Shown here one piece after another: positions 7,771 through 19,458 of a stretch of 64,000 nucleotides of DNA. A model generated the notes under the pieces. It was not told where the DNA came from. It ran no database searches and saw only the letters and a list, made by a program, of their open reading frames with translations. Source of the DNA: Corynebacterium qintianiae (GTDB lineage: Bacteria; Actinomycetota; Actinomycetes; Mycobacteriales; Mycobacteriaceae); NCBI RefSeq assembly GCF_011038645.2, contig NZ_CP064955.1:1116001-1180000 (forward strand). The letters are read 5' to 3'. Position 1 is the first letter of the stretch. Every line of letters begins with the position of its first letter. The position numbers and the translations under genes were made by a program.

Positions 7771-8841
7771 TTAGGTGACGGGGTTCTGCGGGTGGCGTGG
7801 CGCGGGCTTGCCCGGGCGCTGCATCATGCAGCAGTCGGGAGCGCACGGCGCGCCGTTGACAGTGCATCCCTGGACGGTGACCTCGGAAAGGCTCGCCGGG
7901 CTCGCACCCTGCGTGACGTTTTCAGCGAGGTCGACCACCATGGAAGCGAACTCCGGGTCGAGGCCGACAGTGGGCACGCGGTCAACCGTCATGCCCTCCT
8001 TCTCGCACGCTTCTTTGAGTTCGGTATCCAGATCCCACACGACCTCCATGTGGTCGGTGATGAAACCGATGGGGACGCAGATGATGTGCTTGACGCCCTG
8101 CTTGCCAAGCTCAAGAGAGCGATCGACAACGTCCGGCTCCAACCACGGCGTGGCCGGGTTGCCCGAGCGAGACTGCCAGACGACCTCGTAGTCGCGCACC
8201 CCGGCCGCCTCTGCAACGAGACGGGAAGCCTCCGCCACCTGGCGGGAATAGAGGTTGGAGTCCTGTGGCCCGCCCGACGAATCGTCAGCGGCGTTCGGGA
8301 CGGAATGCGCAGAGAACAGTACCTTGGTTACCGACTGGTCCGCGGCCTCCCACGCTCGCTTGGTCGCTTCCGCCATGAGCTCGACAAACGTCGGATGTCC
8401 GTAGAACTGCCACAGCTTCGTGTACTCGATCTCCGGCGTCACCTCGCGCAGGCGAAGAATGTCTTCGTCGTACTGGCGGCACGCGGAGTACCCGCCCCAC
8501 GCCGAAGTGGCGAACACTAGAACGCGCCTGTGCCCGGCGGCCTCGATCTCCTTGGCAGTGTCCTCTCCCATCGGGTGCCAGTTGCGGTTGCCGAAATAGA
8601 CCGGCAGGTCGTGGCCGCGGGAGGCCAGTTCCCTCTCCACGTTCGCGATGATCGCGCGGTTCTGCTCGGTGATGGGACTGACGCCACCGAAGTGGAAGTA
8701 ATGCTCGCCCACCTCGGCAAGGCGCTCGCGCGGGATGCCCCTGCCGCGGGTCACATTCTCGAGAAATGGAATGACCTCGTCCTCCCCTTCGGGGCCGCCG
8801 AAGGAGAGGACGAGGAGTGCGTCGTAGTCGTTCAATGCCAT
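7771..8841 (-). CDS. hemH: Ferrochelatase (coproporphyrin type)
   Basis: Inserts Fe2+ into the porphyrin in heme synthesis; in actinobacteria the substrate is coproporphyrin III (the CpfC route), which is established for the group rather than shown here. The 356-residue protein starts YDALLVLSFGGPEGEDEVIPFLENV, the family start. SAHSVP near the middle holds the catalytic-site histidine, and VCVPIGFITDHMEVVWDLD-like sequence carries the conserved Asp/Glu. A C-terminal CTVNGAPCAPDCCMMQ supplies cysteines for the [2Fe-2S] cluster seen in this branch. ATG 8841 lies seven bases after TAACAT, whose TAA is the stop of the hydrolase gene. Confidence 0.96.
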   Translation of the reverse strand: MALNDYDALLVLSFGGPEGEDEVIPFLENVTRGRGIPRERLAEVGEHYFHFGGVSPITEQNRAIIANVERELASRGHDLPVYFGNRNWHPMGEDTAKEIEAAGHRRVLVFATSAWGGYSACRQYDEDILRLREVTPEIEYTKLWQFYGHPTFVELMAEATKRAWEAADQSVTKVLFSAHSVPNAADDSSGGPQDSNLYSRQVAEASRLVAEAAGVRDYEVVWQSRSGNPATPWLEPDVVDRSLELGKQGVKHIICVPIGFITDHMEVVWDLDTELKEACEKEGMTVDRVPTVGLDPEFASMVVDLAENVTQGASPASLSEVTVQGCTVNGAPCAPDCCMMQRPGKPAPRHPQNPVT

Positions 8842-8848
8842 GGCTTCG

Positions 8849-8854
8849 ATGTTA
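8849..8854 (-). promoter_or_regulatory. -10 box of hemH overlapping an upstream stop codon
   Basis: Minus-strand TAACAT (8854-8849) ends seven bases before the hemH ATG. Its TAA is the stop codon of the NlpC/P60 gene, so one triplet would both end translation and form half of a leaderless promoter. Confidence 0.45.
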
Positions 8855-10528
8855 GAGCAGTCGTACCGCCTTCGGGGACATTCCCGACCACCGGACGGGT
8901 GTGACCCGCACCGTCTGGCCTGATGACGGAGCCTCAATCATCGTGCCGTCTCCAAGGTAGATAGCGACATGGCTGTCGCCGTTGTTGCCCCAGAAGAACA
9001 AGTCGCCGCGTTGCGCGTTGTGCGGGTCGATCTGCTTTCCGCGCTGGTACTGGTACCCGGTGTAGTGAGGCAGGGAGACGCCGGCCCCGGCGAAAGCGTA
9101 GAGGACGAGACCCGAGCAATCGAAGCCCTTCTGGCTATCGCCGTTGACCCCTGTAGTCGGGCCGTTGGCGTCACCGCCGCCCCACACGTACGGGGTACCC
9201 ACCATGGCCTGTGCCCGTGCGATGACGGTTTCAACCTGGGAAGAGTTGGGCGCGGCCGGCAGAGTGTCCTTGATGGCGTCAGTGACATCTTCGGAGGTGG
9301 AGACATCGGGCAGCACGTCTTCGACCTCGGGGGTGGGTGTATGCGCCTGCGCGGCCGCGAGCACGGAGGACAGGCCACTCGAGAACGCGGCGATGACCTC
9401 GCTGTCGCTGCTGCCATAGGGATTGTCGAAGGTGCCGTGAGCCGCCTGGGAGGACCCCACCAGCGCCGCCGCCGCAGCAATGCTCGCGGCCTGGGCGGTG
9501 ACGTCGTCACTCGAGGCCTCTCCGGCGACCGGTTCCTGCGATTCCTGCGAGGTTTCGGCGGTGGCTGTGGCGGTGGCTTCGTTGCTCGTTTCGGCGGCGG
9601 ATTCGGTACTGCGCAACCGCAGCGCGGTCTCCACCGCTTGAGTGACCTGCTCCGTGCTCGGTGCTGGCGCCTCCGGGGCTACCTCGGCGACGGTTGACTC
9701 CACCGCCGCGATGGCCTGGTCGTCCACAATGTCGCCTGGGTGACGCTCAGCCGCAGTTTCGCTCACGGACGGTTCAGCGGCCGGTGCTGCCCCGGGGCGC
9801 ACGTCCTCCAGCTGACGCTGGGCCGAGGTTTGCTCTGCGACGGCTGCGTCGCGCGCAGTGAGCTGGACTTCCAACTCGGCCTGGCTAGCATCCAGAGCTG
9901 CTCGGGCTTGTGCTTCAGCCTCCTTCGCTTCGCTGGCAGTCCGCGTCGCACGCTCACTGGCGAGGCGCAGCCGCGATTCCTCGTTGGCTGCTTCCGCACG
10001 GGAACGCTCGACGTCGTCAAGCCTCGCCTGCTTGGCCGCGGCCTGCTGGCGCAGGAACAGGGAACGGTCGAGAACGTCGCGCTGTGCACTACTGCTCCCG
10101 AGGCCTTCCAACGCGGATGGTGATCCCTGGCTCCTGTACTGCGTGCGAGTCAGACCTGCAAGATCCCTGCGGGCTGCCTCCACGTCGCGTTGCGACTGCT
10201 CAAGGCGTCTTTGCGCCTCCTCAGCGCCGCGACGCGCCTGCTCGGCGAGAGCTTGGGCATCGTGGAGATCAACAAGGGCCTGGTTGACGGACTCCCGGAG
10301 GTCACCGATCGCCACATCGAGCTGGTCGATTCGCCCTTGTGAGGTCGAGATTGCCCCGACCAAAGCAGCCGCGGAGGCACCGAGATCCTGAACCGGATCC
10401 TGGGCGTTTGCGGGCGCGACGGCGGCGCTGCTGGCCACCCAGAGGACGGAGAGTGTTGTCGAGCACGCGACAGCACTGGTCGCCATACGCGACCAACGAC
10501 GTCGAGCGCCCGTGGCATGAATATCCAC
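8852..10528 (-). CDS. ripA: Secreted NlpC/P60 peptidoglycan endopeptidase (RipA-like)
   Basis: A 558-residue exported cell-wall hydrolase that should cut the peptide stems of peptidoglycan during daughter-cell separation. Residues 1-42 form a signal peptide (RRR, hydrophobic core, cleavage near ANA-QDP). Residues about 45-235 form a long coiled coil rich in Ala/Glu/Arg; an acidic Ala/Ser/Thr linker follows; the NlpC/P60 domain takes residues about 432-558. Catalytic Cys471 (GFDCSG), His520 (GDSHVA) and Glu532 (MIEAPSSG) have the same spacings (49 and 12) that I recall for mycobacterial RipA. The start is GTG with AGGAG eight bases upstream. Position beside acn and hemH matches corynebacterial and mycobacterial ripA loci. 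Confidence 0.93.
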   Translation of the reverse strand: MDIHATGARRRWSRMATSAVACSTTLSVLWVASSAAVAPANAQDPVQDLGASAAALVGAISTSQGRIDQLDVAIGDLRESVNQALVDLHDAQALAEQARRGAEEAQRRLEQSQRDVEAARRDLAGLTRTQYRSQGSPSALEGLGSSSAQRDVLDRSLFLRQQAAAKQARLDDVERSRAEAANEESRLRLASERATRTASEAKEAEAQARAALDASQAELEVQLTARDAAVAEQTSAQRQLEDVRPGAAPAAEPSVSETAAERHPGDIVDDQAIAAVESTVAEVAPEAPAPSTEQVTQAVETALRLRSTESAAETSNEATATATAETSQESQEPVAGEASSDDVTAQAASIAAAAALVGSSQAAHGTFDNPYGSSDSEVIAAFSSGLSSVLAAAQAHTPTPEVEDVLPDVSTSEDVTDAIKDTLPAAPNSSQVETVIARAQAMVGTPYVWGGGDANGPTTGVNGDSQKGFDCSGLVLYAFAGAGVSLPHYTGYQYQRGKQIDPHNAQRGDLFFWGNNGDSHVAIYLGDGTMIEAPSSGQTVRVTPVRWSGMSPKAVRLL

Positions 10529-10992
10529 GAAAGGTGCTCCTCACGACGCGTGCCTGTGCCTATACCCGGTGAAAAACCGTAAGAACCCGAGGTCGACTTA
10601 GACGCGGAACCGGTTGACTAGACAAGTTCCGAGACTGGACACGCGCTGACTATTGACTGACTACTGGAGCCGGTTCGCGCAACGCGATCTACCGCATTCG
10701 TCTTCGCTAGTGCTTGGCGTGCTTCCCCACATGCCCGTACTGCATCAGCCGCACGACTTACGCGTGATGACTGTGGCCGATGATGTTGAAGACAGAATTG
10801 AAGTTGATCTCGACTCGCGAGCCGACATTGACACCATACGTCACTTAATCGATCCGTTGCACAAACTTTACCAATTTTCACACTCGTCAAGTTCTGGGTC
10901 ATGACGGTGACCGGCTTCAGCCAGCGTTTACCCGACACGCGAAAATGCGGGGTGACATTCGTCACACCCGCACCTGGCCAATCTGGTAAAGT
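10529..10992. other. 464-bp intergenic region upstream of the NlpC/P60 gene
   Basis: No convincing gene is present. The region is visibly more A/T-rich than its surroundings around 10770-10900, as expected of a promoter for the hydrolase gene to its left. It contains the hairpin described at 10941-10972. A frame of about 80 codons on the plus strand lacks homology and codon bias and is not called. Confidence 0.5.
10941..10972 (-). terminator. Hairpin/terminator after the Rv1476-like gene, doubling as a GlxR-like site
   Basis: On the minus strand TGCGGGTGTGAC-GAAT-GTCACCCCGCA forms a stem with one bulged base, followed by TTTTCG. It lies 20 bases after the stop of the membrane-protein gene. 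The same bases on the plus strand read GGTGA-N6-TCACA at 10951-10966, one mismatch from the CRP/GlxR consensus TGTGA-N6-TCACA. Confidence 0.6.
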
Positions 10993-11478
10993 CTAGCGTC
11001 TTGACATCTTCCGCGCCTGTGTCGCACTGACGGCCGCTACGAGCATCAAGAGCACCACCGTCGCGATCCCTACGAGACCCCAGTTCCAAGACGTAGATTG
11101 AGCCGTGTCCAGGAACAGCTCCAGCCCCGCCGGATAGTCCGGCTCCCCGGCCATCGCGCGCTGCGCCGTTTCGATCTGGTGCCTGTTGAGGTGGTCGCTG
11201 ACTGCGGAGGCTGCGTGCGGTGTGCGCACGATGACAGTTTCGTACGGGGTCGACATCGCCAGATCCTGAGCGATATCGCGGAGGTCGGCGACCTGGGTCG
11301 GTGTCGTCTCGAGGATGACGACCCCTACTGGGTCGACCGGAGCTGTCTCGGTCTGACCGAGGGAGCTTCGCAGCGCCTCCTCGAGCGGGGAATTCACGGG
11401 ATTGTCCGTGCCGAACGCGATGCCGTCGTCGAGTAACTGGGCGTGCAGCGAATCCATGTCGACGTCGGCGGGAATCAT
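10993..11478 (-). CDS. Rv1476-like membrane protein (DUF6676 type)
   Basis: A 161-residue protein. Residues 1-125 form a soluble domain with PADVDMDSLHAQLLDDGIAF at the start and VVILETTPTQVADLRDIAQDL in the middle; one membrane helix (WGLVGIATVVLLMLVAAVSA, about residues 133-152) precedes a short basic tail QARKMSRR. The topology suggests the main domain lies outside and the tail inside, but this is inference. The position between acn and a RipA-like hydrolase is the same as that of Rv1476 in Mycobacterium tuberculosis, which supports a role in envelope biology. ATG 11478 has GAGGAG seven bases upstream. Confidence 0.85.
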   Translation of the reverse strand: MIPADVDMDSLHAQLLDDGIAFGTDNPVNSPLEEALRSSLGQTETAPVDPVGVVILETTPTQVADLRDIAQDLAMSTPYETVIVRTPHAASAVSDHLNRHQIETAQRAMAGEPDYPAGLELFLDTAQSTSWNWGLVGIATVVLLMLVAAVSATQARKMSRR

Positions 11479-11802
11479 GTCGCAGTCTCCTCGGGGTTGG
11501 GTGCCCTCGGCGGGCTGTCGGATTAACCGTCATTATCTCAGCGAAAGGCTGGTCCCACCGAAAAGGGGTAACTGGCGTGTCGCGGGACGCACCCGTTACG
11601 AAGGGGCCCGGGCACTGTCCTGCGCTTTTAGGGGGCAATAGGGGGAAGTCGGACTTCTCGGCCACCCGCGAGCTCACAAACATAACGCCCGTTACGTTAG
11701 AATTCCCGCCGTGCGGTCGCCTGTCCCCTTAAGATGGGCACTGACCACCCAATGGGTCACCTACGTCCCAATTTGGTTAATCGACGAGAAACGGAGCTCA
11801 CT
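11479..11802. promoter_or_regulatory. acn promoter/operator region
   Basis: This 324-bp gap separates divergent genes. Nearest to acn is a possible -10 box TAGAAT (11698-11703) with the palindrome TAACG-CC-CGTTA (11683-11694) directly ahead of it, where a repressor would block RNA polymerase. A second possible -10 box is TAAGAT (11730-11735). TGACC-N8-GGTCA (11742-11759) is another weak palindrome. AcnR is the expected regulator, but the palindrome does not match the C. glutamicum AcnR consensus as I remember it (CAGNACN3CGTACTG). Confidence 0.45.
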
Positions 11803-14583
<2,781 letters not shown>

Positions 14584-14612
14584 CACCGTCTAAGTAGCTC
14601 GGCCAGTCAAGG

Positions 14613-14650
14613 AGGGGTCCCCGGCAGATTGTCGGGAGACCCCTTCTTCC
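14613..14650 (+). terminator. Terminator after acn
   Basis: AGGGGTC-CCC (14613-14622) pairs with GGG-a-GACCCCT (14634-14644), a ten-pair stem with one bulge, followed by TCTTCC. It separates acn from acnR, although read-through to acnR is possible because no separate strong acnR promoter is seen. Confidence 0.75.
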
Positions 14651-14680
14651 CTATTCGCCCTCCCACCGAAAAGAGCCCTC

Positions 14681-15247
14681 ATGCCCATCGTCAGCGACAA
14701 TGAACTGTCCCGGCGCCGCCAGGAAATCATCGAGTCCGCTCGCGTTTGCTTCGCACGCCACGGTTACGAGGGGGCGACGGTGTCACGGTTAGAGGCGGCC
14801 ACCGGCAAGACCCGGGGCGCGATTTTCCACCATTTCAAGGATAAGGAAGAGCTCTTTCTCGCGATAGCGAGCGAGGACGCCGCCCGGCAAGCCGAGGTTG
14901 TGGCCGAGCACGGCCTCATCGAGGTTATGCGTCGTTTGGTCCGCAACCCGGGATCTAACGACTGGTTCATCACCCGGGCAGAGATCGTGCGCAAACTCCG
15001 TACGGACCCCGCGTTCGAGGCGCGGTGGCGCGACCATCAGGTGGTGCTCGATCAGGCGGTCCACCAACGACTCGAGGACAACGAGTCCATGCGTGACGAC
15101 GTCTCGGTCGACGTCATCCAGGAGTACCTGACCACGGTAATGGAGGGATTGATCATCAAACTCGCTGCAGGCGAGCCCGCCAGCCGCCTCGAGAGCATTC
15201 TCGACCTCGTGGAACAGTCGGTGCGGGACCCGGGGGCAGGGCACTAG
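14681..15247 (+). CDS. acnR: TetR-family repressor of aconitase
   Basis: A 188-residue regulator. The N-terminal HTH (residues about 12-58, RRRQEIIESARVCFARHGYEGATVSR then TRGAIFHHFKDKEELF) is typical TetR; the helical C-terminal part is the ligand and dimer domain. In C. glutamicum AcnR represses acn and responds to citrate-type ligands and Mg2+, as I recall. The assignment rests on family plus position directly after acn. GAAAAGAG lies seven to eight bases before the ATG. The next gene starts 25 bases downstream with its own -10 box. Confidence 0.95.
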   Translation: MPIVSDNELSRRRQEIIESARVCFARHGYEGATVSRLEAATGKTRGAIFHHFKDKEELFLAIASEDAARQAEVVAEHGLIEVMRRLVRNPGSNDWFITRAEIVRKLRTDPAFEARWRDHQVVLDQAVHQRLEDNESMRDDVSVDVIQEYLTTVMEGLIIKLAAGEPASRLESILDLVEQSVRDPGAGH

Positions 15248-15271
15248 ACAGAGCGGTATAGAATGTGCGCC

Positions 15272-16012
15272 ATGGCACGCATTCTCCTCGTCTCTCTCCG
15301 CACCGGTGACATTGGGCCCGAGGTTGCCCGAGCCGAGCTTGACGACGTCTTGTCGGCGTCCCGGTTGAGCGAGCCTGACATCCAGATGCGCGTGCTGGAT
15401 AATACCTCCGTCAAAATCGGCCCGCTCGACGGTTACGACGGAGTAATCGTCGGTGGCAGTTCCTTGAATGTGACGGCCCCCGAGTACAGCGAGTGGCAGA
15501 GACACATCCACGCCGAGCTCGCCACCCTACTGAGCTGCGGTTTGCCCGTGTTCTTCGTCTGCTTCGGCATTAGCTGGCTGGTCGCGGAACTGGGCGGGAC
15601 CGTGGGACTTTCGGCTCCGGAAGCGTCGGGGCCAAGCGTCGTCACGCTCACTGCAGCCGGGAAGAAGGACCCGCTGCTCGAGGGCTTCCCCTCCTCCTTC
15701 AACGCGCTAACTGGGCACACGGAGAACCCTGAGTTTCTGCCGGACTCGCTGGAGGTGCTCGCGACGGGCCCGACAAGCCCCGTGCAGATGGTGCGTTACG
15801 GCGACCGGGTGTGGGCCACACAATTCCACGCCGAAATGGACGCGGCCGCGATGAAAACGCGCATGGACTTCTTCTACGATTACGGCTACTTCCCGCTGAC
15901 CGAGTACGACACGATCATCGCCTCCCTACCCAGCGTGGAGGTGCGATGGGCAAACGAGCTGCTCAGGCGTTTTGTGCGTTTTTGCAGCCTCAACCCCACG
16001 GTTAAACGGTGA
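15272..16012 (+). CDS. Class I glutamine-amidotransferase-like protein (paralogue 1)
   Basis: A 246-residue protein of the GATase1 fold, related to the GMP-synthase-like proteins that sit next to acnR in C. glutamicum. The nucleophile elbow reads FFVCFGISW (Cys near residue 91) and the second motif ATQFHAEMD keeps His and Glu, so the triad seems intact although GxCxGxQ is not canonical. Glutamine hydrolysis or another amide/ester hydrolysis is possible; the acceptor is unknown. ATG 15272 is chosen over 15263 because TAGAAT (15259-15264) would be a -10 box seven bases upstream. Paralogue 2 lies at 19459, about 35-40 % alike by eye. Confidence 0.82.
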   Translation: MARILLVSLRTGDIGPEVARAELDDVLSASRLSEPDIQMRVLDNTSVKIGPLDGYDGVIVGGSSLNVTAPEYSEWQRHIHAELATLLSCGLPVFFVCFGISWLVAELGGTVGLSAPEASGPSVVTLTAAGKKDPLLEGFPSSFNALTGHTENPEFLPDSLEVLATGPTSPVQMVRYGDRVWATQFHAEMDAAAMKTRMDFFYDYGYFPLTEYDTIIASLPSVEVRWANELLRRFVRFCSLNPTVKR

Positions 16013-16031
16013 CACCTTAAGATTGCGCCTT

Positions 16032-16301
16032 ATGCACGCAATCATCACCACAACAGGCCAGGACCGAGTTGGCATCATCGCGGGTGTCGCGGACGCCGCC
16101 GCCCAGCGCCACCTCAACATCGTCGATGTTTCTCAGACGCTCATGGACGACTTCTTCACCATGATTATGCGGGTCTCTTTGCCCGAGAGCGGAGTAGACA
16201 TGGGCGAACTTAAAGCACACCTGGCTACCGTCGGGGAGAAACTGGGCGTAGTGATCCGCATCCAGTCCGAAGACCTGTTCACGGCAATGAACGAGATCTA
16301 G
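16032..16301 (+). CDS. ACT-domain protein (UPF0237)
   Basis: An 89-residue protein that is a single ACT domain: MHAIITTTGQDRVGIIAGVADAAAQRHLNIVDVSQTLMDDFFTMIMRV. The DRVGII-A motif is the ligand turn. Members of UPF0237 regularly sit in front of a UPF0210 gene, as here (nine bases apart), and probably bind an amino acid or similar small molecule to control its partner. TAAGAT (16018-16023) eight bases before the ATG predicts a leaderless message, so the pair may have its own promoter after the amidotransferase gene. Confidence 0.92.
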   Translation: MHAIITTTGQDRVGIIAGVADAAAQRHLNIVDVSQTLMDDFFTMIMRVSLPESGVDMGELKAHLATVGEKLGVVIRIQSEDLFTAMNEI

Positions 16302-16310
16302 GTTCCCATC

Positions 16311-17681
16311 ATGGCAACAGATTTCGACTTCAAATCCAAGAACATCCTCGACGTCATCCACATGATCGAGGACTACCGCCTCGACATCCGTACCGTCACC
16401 ATGGGAATTTCGCTGATTGGCTGCACACGCGCTTCGATGGCGGCGACCGCACAGGCGGTATACGACCGTGTCACTGAACGCGCCGCGCGCCTTGTCCCCG
16501 TTTGCGAAGAGATAGAACGCGAGCTCGGCATCCCGATCGTGAACAAGCGCATCTCCGTCTCCCCCATCTCGCTGGTCGCGGCGGGTGTGGACGGCAGCCC
16601 CGTCGAGATCGCGCAAGCCCTGGACCGCGCGGCCGCAGCACTCGGCGTTAACTTCGTCGGCGGTTACTCAGCCCTTGTCGAGAAGGGTGCGACCGAGTCC
16701 GACCGGCGCCTCATCTCATCTATCCCCGAGGCCCTGTCCGTCACGGGCAGCGTCTGCGGGTCCGTCAACGTCGCAACGTCGCGCGCCGGGATCAACATGA
16801 ACGCCGTAGCCGCGATGGGACGGGTGATCAAGGAAGCCGCCGAGCTGACGCGGGACGAGTCCTCCATCGCCTGTGCCAAACTGGTGGTCTTCGCCAACGC
16901 CGTGGGTGACAACCCGTTCATGGCGGGCGCCTTCCACGGCATCGAGGAACCGGACACAGTGGTATCAGTGGGCGTGTCCGGCCCCGGCGTGGTCGACCAC
17001 GCCATCGGTTCCCTGGAGGGCGCCTCGTTGAACGAGGTCGCCGAGGAGATTAAGAAGGCGGCGTTCAAGATCACGCGTGCGGGCCAGCTCGTGGGCACGA
17101 TGGCGTCGCAACGCTTGGGCGTGCCGTTCGGCATCGTGGATCTTTCTCTCGCGCCCACTGCCGAGATCGGCGACTCCGTCGCGCACATTCTGGAGCACAT
17201 GGGCCTTGAGCAGGTGGGAACGCACGGGACGACAGCAGCGCTGGCGCTGCTTAACGACGCAGTGAAGAAGGGCGGCATGATGGCGTGCTCCCGCGTCGGC
17301 GGTCTCTCCGGTTCCTTCATTCCCGTCTCCGAGGACCAGGGAATGATCGATGCGGTACGCGCCGGTACCATCACGATGGACAAGCTCGAGGCAATGACGT
17401 CGATCTGCTCCGTGGGCTTCGACATGGTCGCCATCCCGGGTGATACCTCCGCCGAGCTCATCGCGGGCATGATCGCCGACGAGGCCGCGATCGGTGTGAT
17501 GAACCACAAGACGACCGCCGCGCGCCTCATCCCTGTGCCAGGAACACGGCCAGGCGACGAGGTCAACTTCGGCGGGTTGCTGGGCTATGCACCAGTGATC
17601 CCGGTGCACGCCGTGGGCAACGACGCATTCATTCTCCGTGGCGGGTTCATCCCCGCGCCGGTGCATGGATTCAGGAACTAG
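16311..17681 (+). CDS. UPF0210 family protein (PFL/DUF711-like)
   Basis: A 456-residue cytosolic protein of the UPF0210 family, structurally a pyruvate-formate-lyase-like fold without a known reaction. Diagnostic stretches are [31 protein letters not shown] at the start, [13 protein letters not shown] near residue 82, [13 protein letters not shown] near 225 and [18 protein letters not shown] near 305. No glycyl-radical motif is visible. It follows the ACT gene by nine bases; the two form a conserved unit in many Gram-positive bacteria. Function unknown, family certain. Confidence 0.93.
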   Translation: MATDFDFKSKNILDVIHMIEDYRLDIRTVTMGISLIGCTRASMAATAQAVYDRVTERAARLVPVCEEIERELGIPIVNKRISVSPISLVAAGVDGSPVEIAQALDRAAAALGVNFVGGYSALVEKGATESDRRLISSIPEALSVTGSVCGSVNVATSRAGINMNAVAAMGRVIKEAAELTRDESSIACAKLVVFANAVGDNPFMAGAFHGIEEPDTVVSVGVSGPGVVDHAIGSLEGASLNEVAEEIKKAAFKITRAGQLVGTMASQRLGVPFGIVDLSLAPTAEIGDSVAHILEHMGLEQVGTHGTTAALALLNDAVKKGGMMACSRVGGLSGSFIPVSEDQGMIDAVRAGTITMDKLEAMTSICSVGFDMVAIPGDTSAELIAGMIADEAAIGVMNHKTTAARLIPVPGTRPGDEVNFGGLLGYAPVIPVHAVGNDAFILRGGFIPAPVHGFRN

Positions 17682-17840
17682 GCCCGAAGATTTTTGTGAA
17701 ATACGTCATACACCTTTAGTTGGTGTTTCGCATTTGGGCTGGTAGAGATGTTTTGTCGGCGCTTCGGCTCACCTGCGATGTCGAACCTCTTTTCTATAGT
17801 GCTTCTAAACCGCACAACGGAGCACTCGAAAGGAGGGGCC

Positions 17841-19373
17841 ATGGCTTCTGAACTGGCTAAACACGTCGACACGCTTGCGGTTGCGTTGCTTGCGATACGG
17901 GACGTGTTCTCCGACCCCTCCGCGGTCATGTTCAACGATGTCGCCGCAGACATGGAGAAGCTCGAGGGTGCGCTACACGCCAAGGCGCTTATCGACGCCG
18001 CCTTCGCCCACATCTGTGAGCGCGACCGCGCCGGCCGTTTCGTCGGGGCAAAGCACCCGGACGCCTACCTGAAGGAGCGTCTGGGGCTGTCCCCCCGCGA
18101 GGCGCGGGAACGCATCGCGCGCGGACGGGACCTGTTCTCGGAACCTCCGATTCCGGAACCCGGGGACACTGGCGAGGATGTACGCAGCGGGGCGAAGGGA
18201 GAGACCCCGGCCGAAGCGGCAGCGCGTCGCGCGACCGAGGAAGAAGTGGCTCGGGAGCGGGCGCGGCGCGAGCAAGAGCGAGCCCGCAAGCAGGCGGACA
18301 AAATTAACGCCGAGAAGCAAGCCGCGATCCGTTATGAGCTGGACAAGCTGCTCGATGCAGCCCGCGGGGCGCGGCCACGTTTGCTCGCTGCCGCGCTGCG
18401 TGACGCGCAGTCGCGCGATCTCAAGGACCTGCGGGTGAGAGTGCGTCGCTGGGTCGATGACGAGAATCGCAAGCACGCCGAGCCCGCGAACCCTAACGCA
18501 GGTATGGAGCGTCGGGGGGTGCGAATCGGGCGCCGCAACGCGGACGGAACCCACGACATCACCATCACAGCCCCGGCCGGGGATGCGGCGTTGCTGAAAG
18601 CCCTGCTGGATAAGGGCTCGGCGCCCAACTCGAACCTGCCCGACGGTATGCAGGACTACCGCTCCCCCTCCCAGCGCCACTACGACCAGTTGATGAAGGT
18701 GCTGCGCCACTTCGACACCTGCAACCGGCCCGTCTCCGGCGGCTGCGCGTCGGTGGTCATCTCCGTCACCCTCGACGAGATCGCGGGCGCCGATGCCGCG
18801 ACGTTGTTCGCAACAAACACCGGCATTGAGCTTGATGTCTTCGACCTCGTCCGGCTCGGTATGGACGGTACAGACGACTTTGTCCTCGCCGTCGACGGTG
18901 CGACGGGGGTGCCACTCAATCTGCTGCGCACAAACCGCACCGCATCGATTGCTCAACGAGTGGCCTTGTTGGCCGTCCAAGGGGTGTGCGCATGGTCTGG
19001 ATGCACAGCGCCGATCACTGAATGCGAGGCGCACCACATTGTCGCCTGGATTCAGGGAGGTAACACGGACATCTCTAACCTGACTGCTCTATGCCGCGAG
19101 CACCACAGATGTAACAATGACCACCGCGACCACAGGTTCAACACCCGACATATGGAGCTCGATCCGAAAACCGGACGGGTGGGCCTCAAACTGCCCGGTG
19201 AGCCTACGCTCCGTTTCAACCAGGCAGACGCGGCAGAGCGGTCAGCGGTCAACCGGATACGAGCTCGAGGTAAGTCATCACCGGCCCACCGACTCCGTCC
19301 GGCTAGTCGGCAGTCCGAGCCCGACGTTCATAAGCGCCCTCCGCCGGCCCGATCACCCGGCCCACCGTTCTAG
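17841..19373 (+). CDS. DUF222/HNH endonuclease-domain protein (13E12-like)
   Basis: A 510-residue protein. The N-terminal half is the DUF222 region (ELAKHVDTLAVALLAIRDVFS, then a highly charged helical segment around residues 110-165 rich in Arg/Glu). The HNH domain lies near residues 380-430: CAWSGC, CEAHHIVAWIQGG, NLTALCREHHRCNNDH, with two CxxC/CxxxxC-type zinc pairs and the catalytic HH. Such genes occur in many copies in corynebacteria and mycobacteria and behave as mobile repeats (REP13E12 in M. tuberculosis). AAGGAGG precedes the ATG, and TATAGT (about 17803-17808) may be a -10 box. The gene interrupts the usual gene order here. Confidence 0.9.
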   Translation: MASELAKHVDTLAVALLAIRDVFSDPSAVMFNDVAADMEKLEGALHAKALIDAAFAHICERDRAGRFVGAKHPDAYLKERLGLSPREARERIARGRDLFSEPPIPEPGDTGEDVRSGAKGETPAEAAARRATEEEVARERARREQERARKQADKINAEKQAAIRYELDKLLDAARGARPRLLAAALRDAQSRDLKDLRVRVRRWVDDENRKHAEPANPNAGMERRGVRIGRRNADGTHDITITAPAGDAALLKALLDKGSAPNSNLPDGMQDYRSPSQRHYDQLMKVLRHFDTCNRPVSGGCASVVISVTLDEIAGADAATLFATNTGIELDVFDLVRLGMDGTDDFVLAVDGATGVPLNLLRTNRTASIAQRVALLAVQGVCAWSGCTAPITECEAHHIVAWIQGGNTDISNLTALCREHHRCNNDHRDHRFNTRHMELDPKTGRVGLKLPGEPTLRFNQADAAERSAVNRIRARGKSSPAHRLRPASRQSEPDVHKRPPPARSPGPPF

Positions 19374-19458
19374 TTTAGGATGCCGTAGTCTCCGCTGCCG
19401 CGGAGCCCGACGGGACATTTCACCGTGCCGTGGGGTGCCCTCCTGTAGATTCAGAAAA

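Noticed and set aside
10653-10904. An 83-codon plus-strand frame in the gap before the NlpC/P60 gene
   Set aside because: No homology, weak start, low codon bias and located in a likely promoter region.
19390-19405. CTCCGC-TGCC-GCGGAG hairpin after the HNH gene as a terminator
   Set aside because: The stem has only six pairs and no U-tract, so it is too weak to call.
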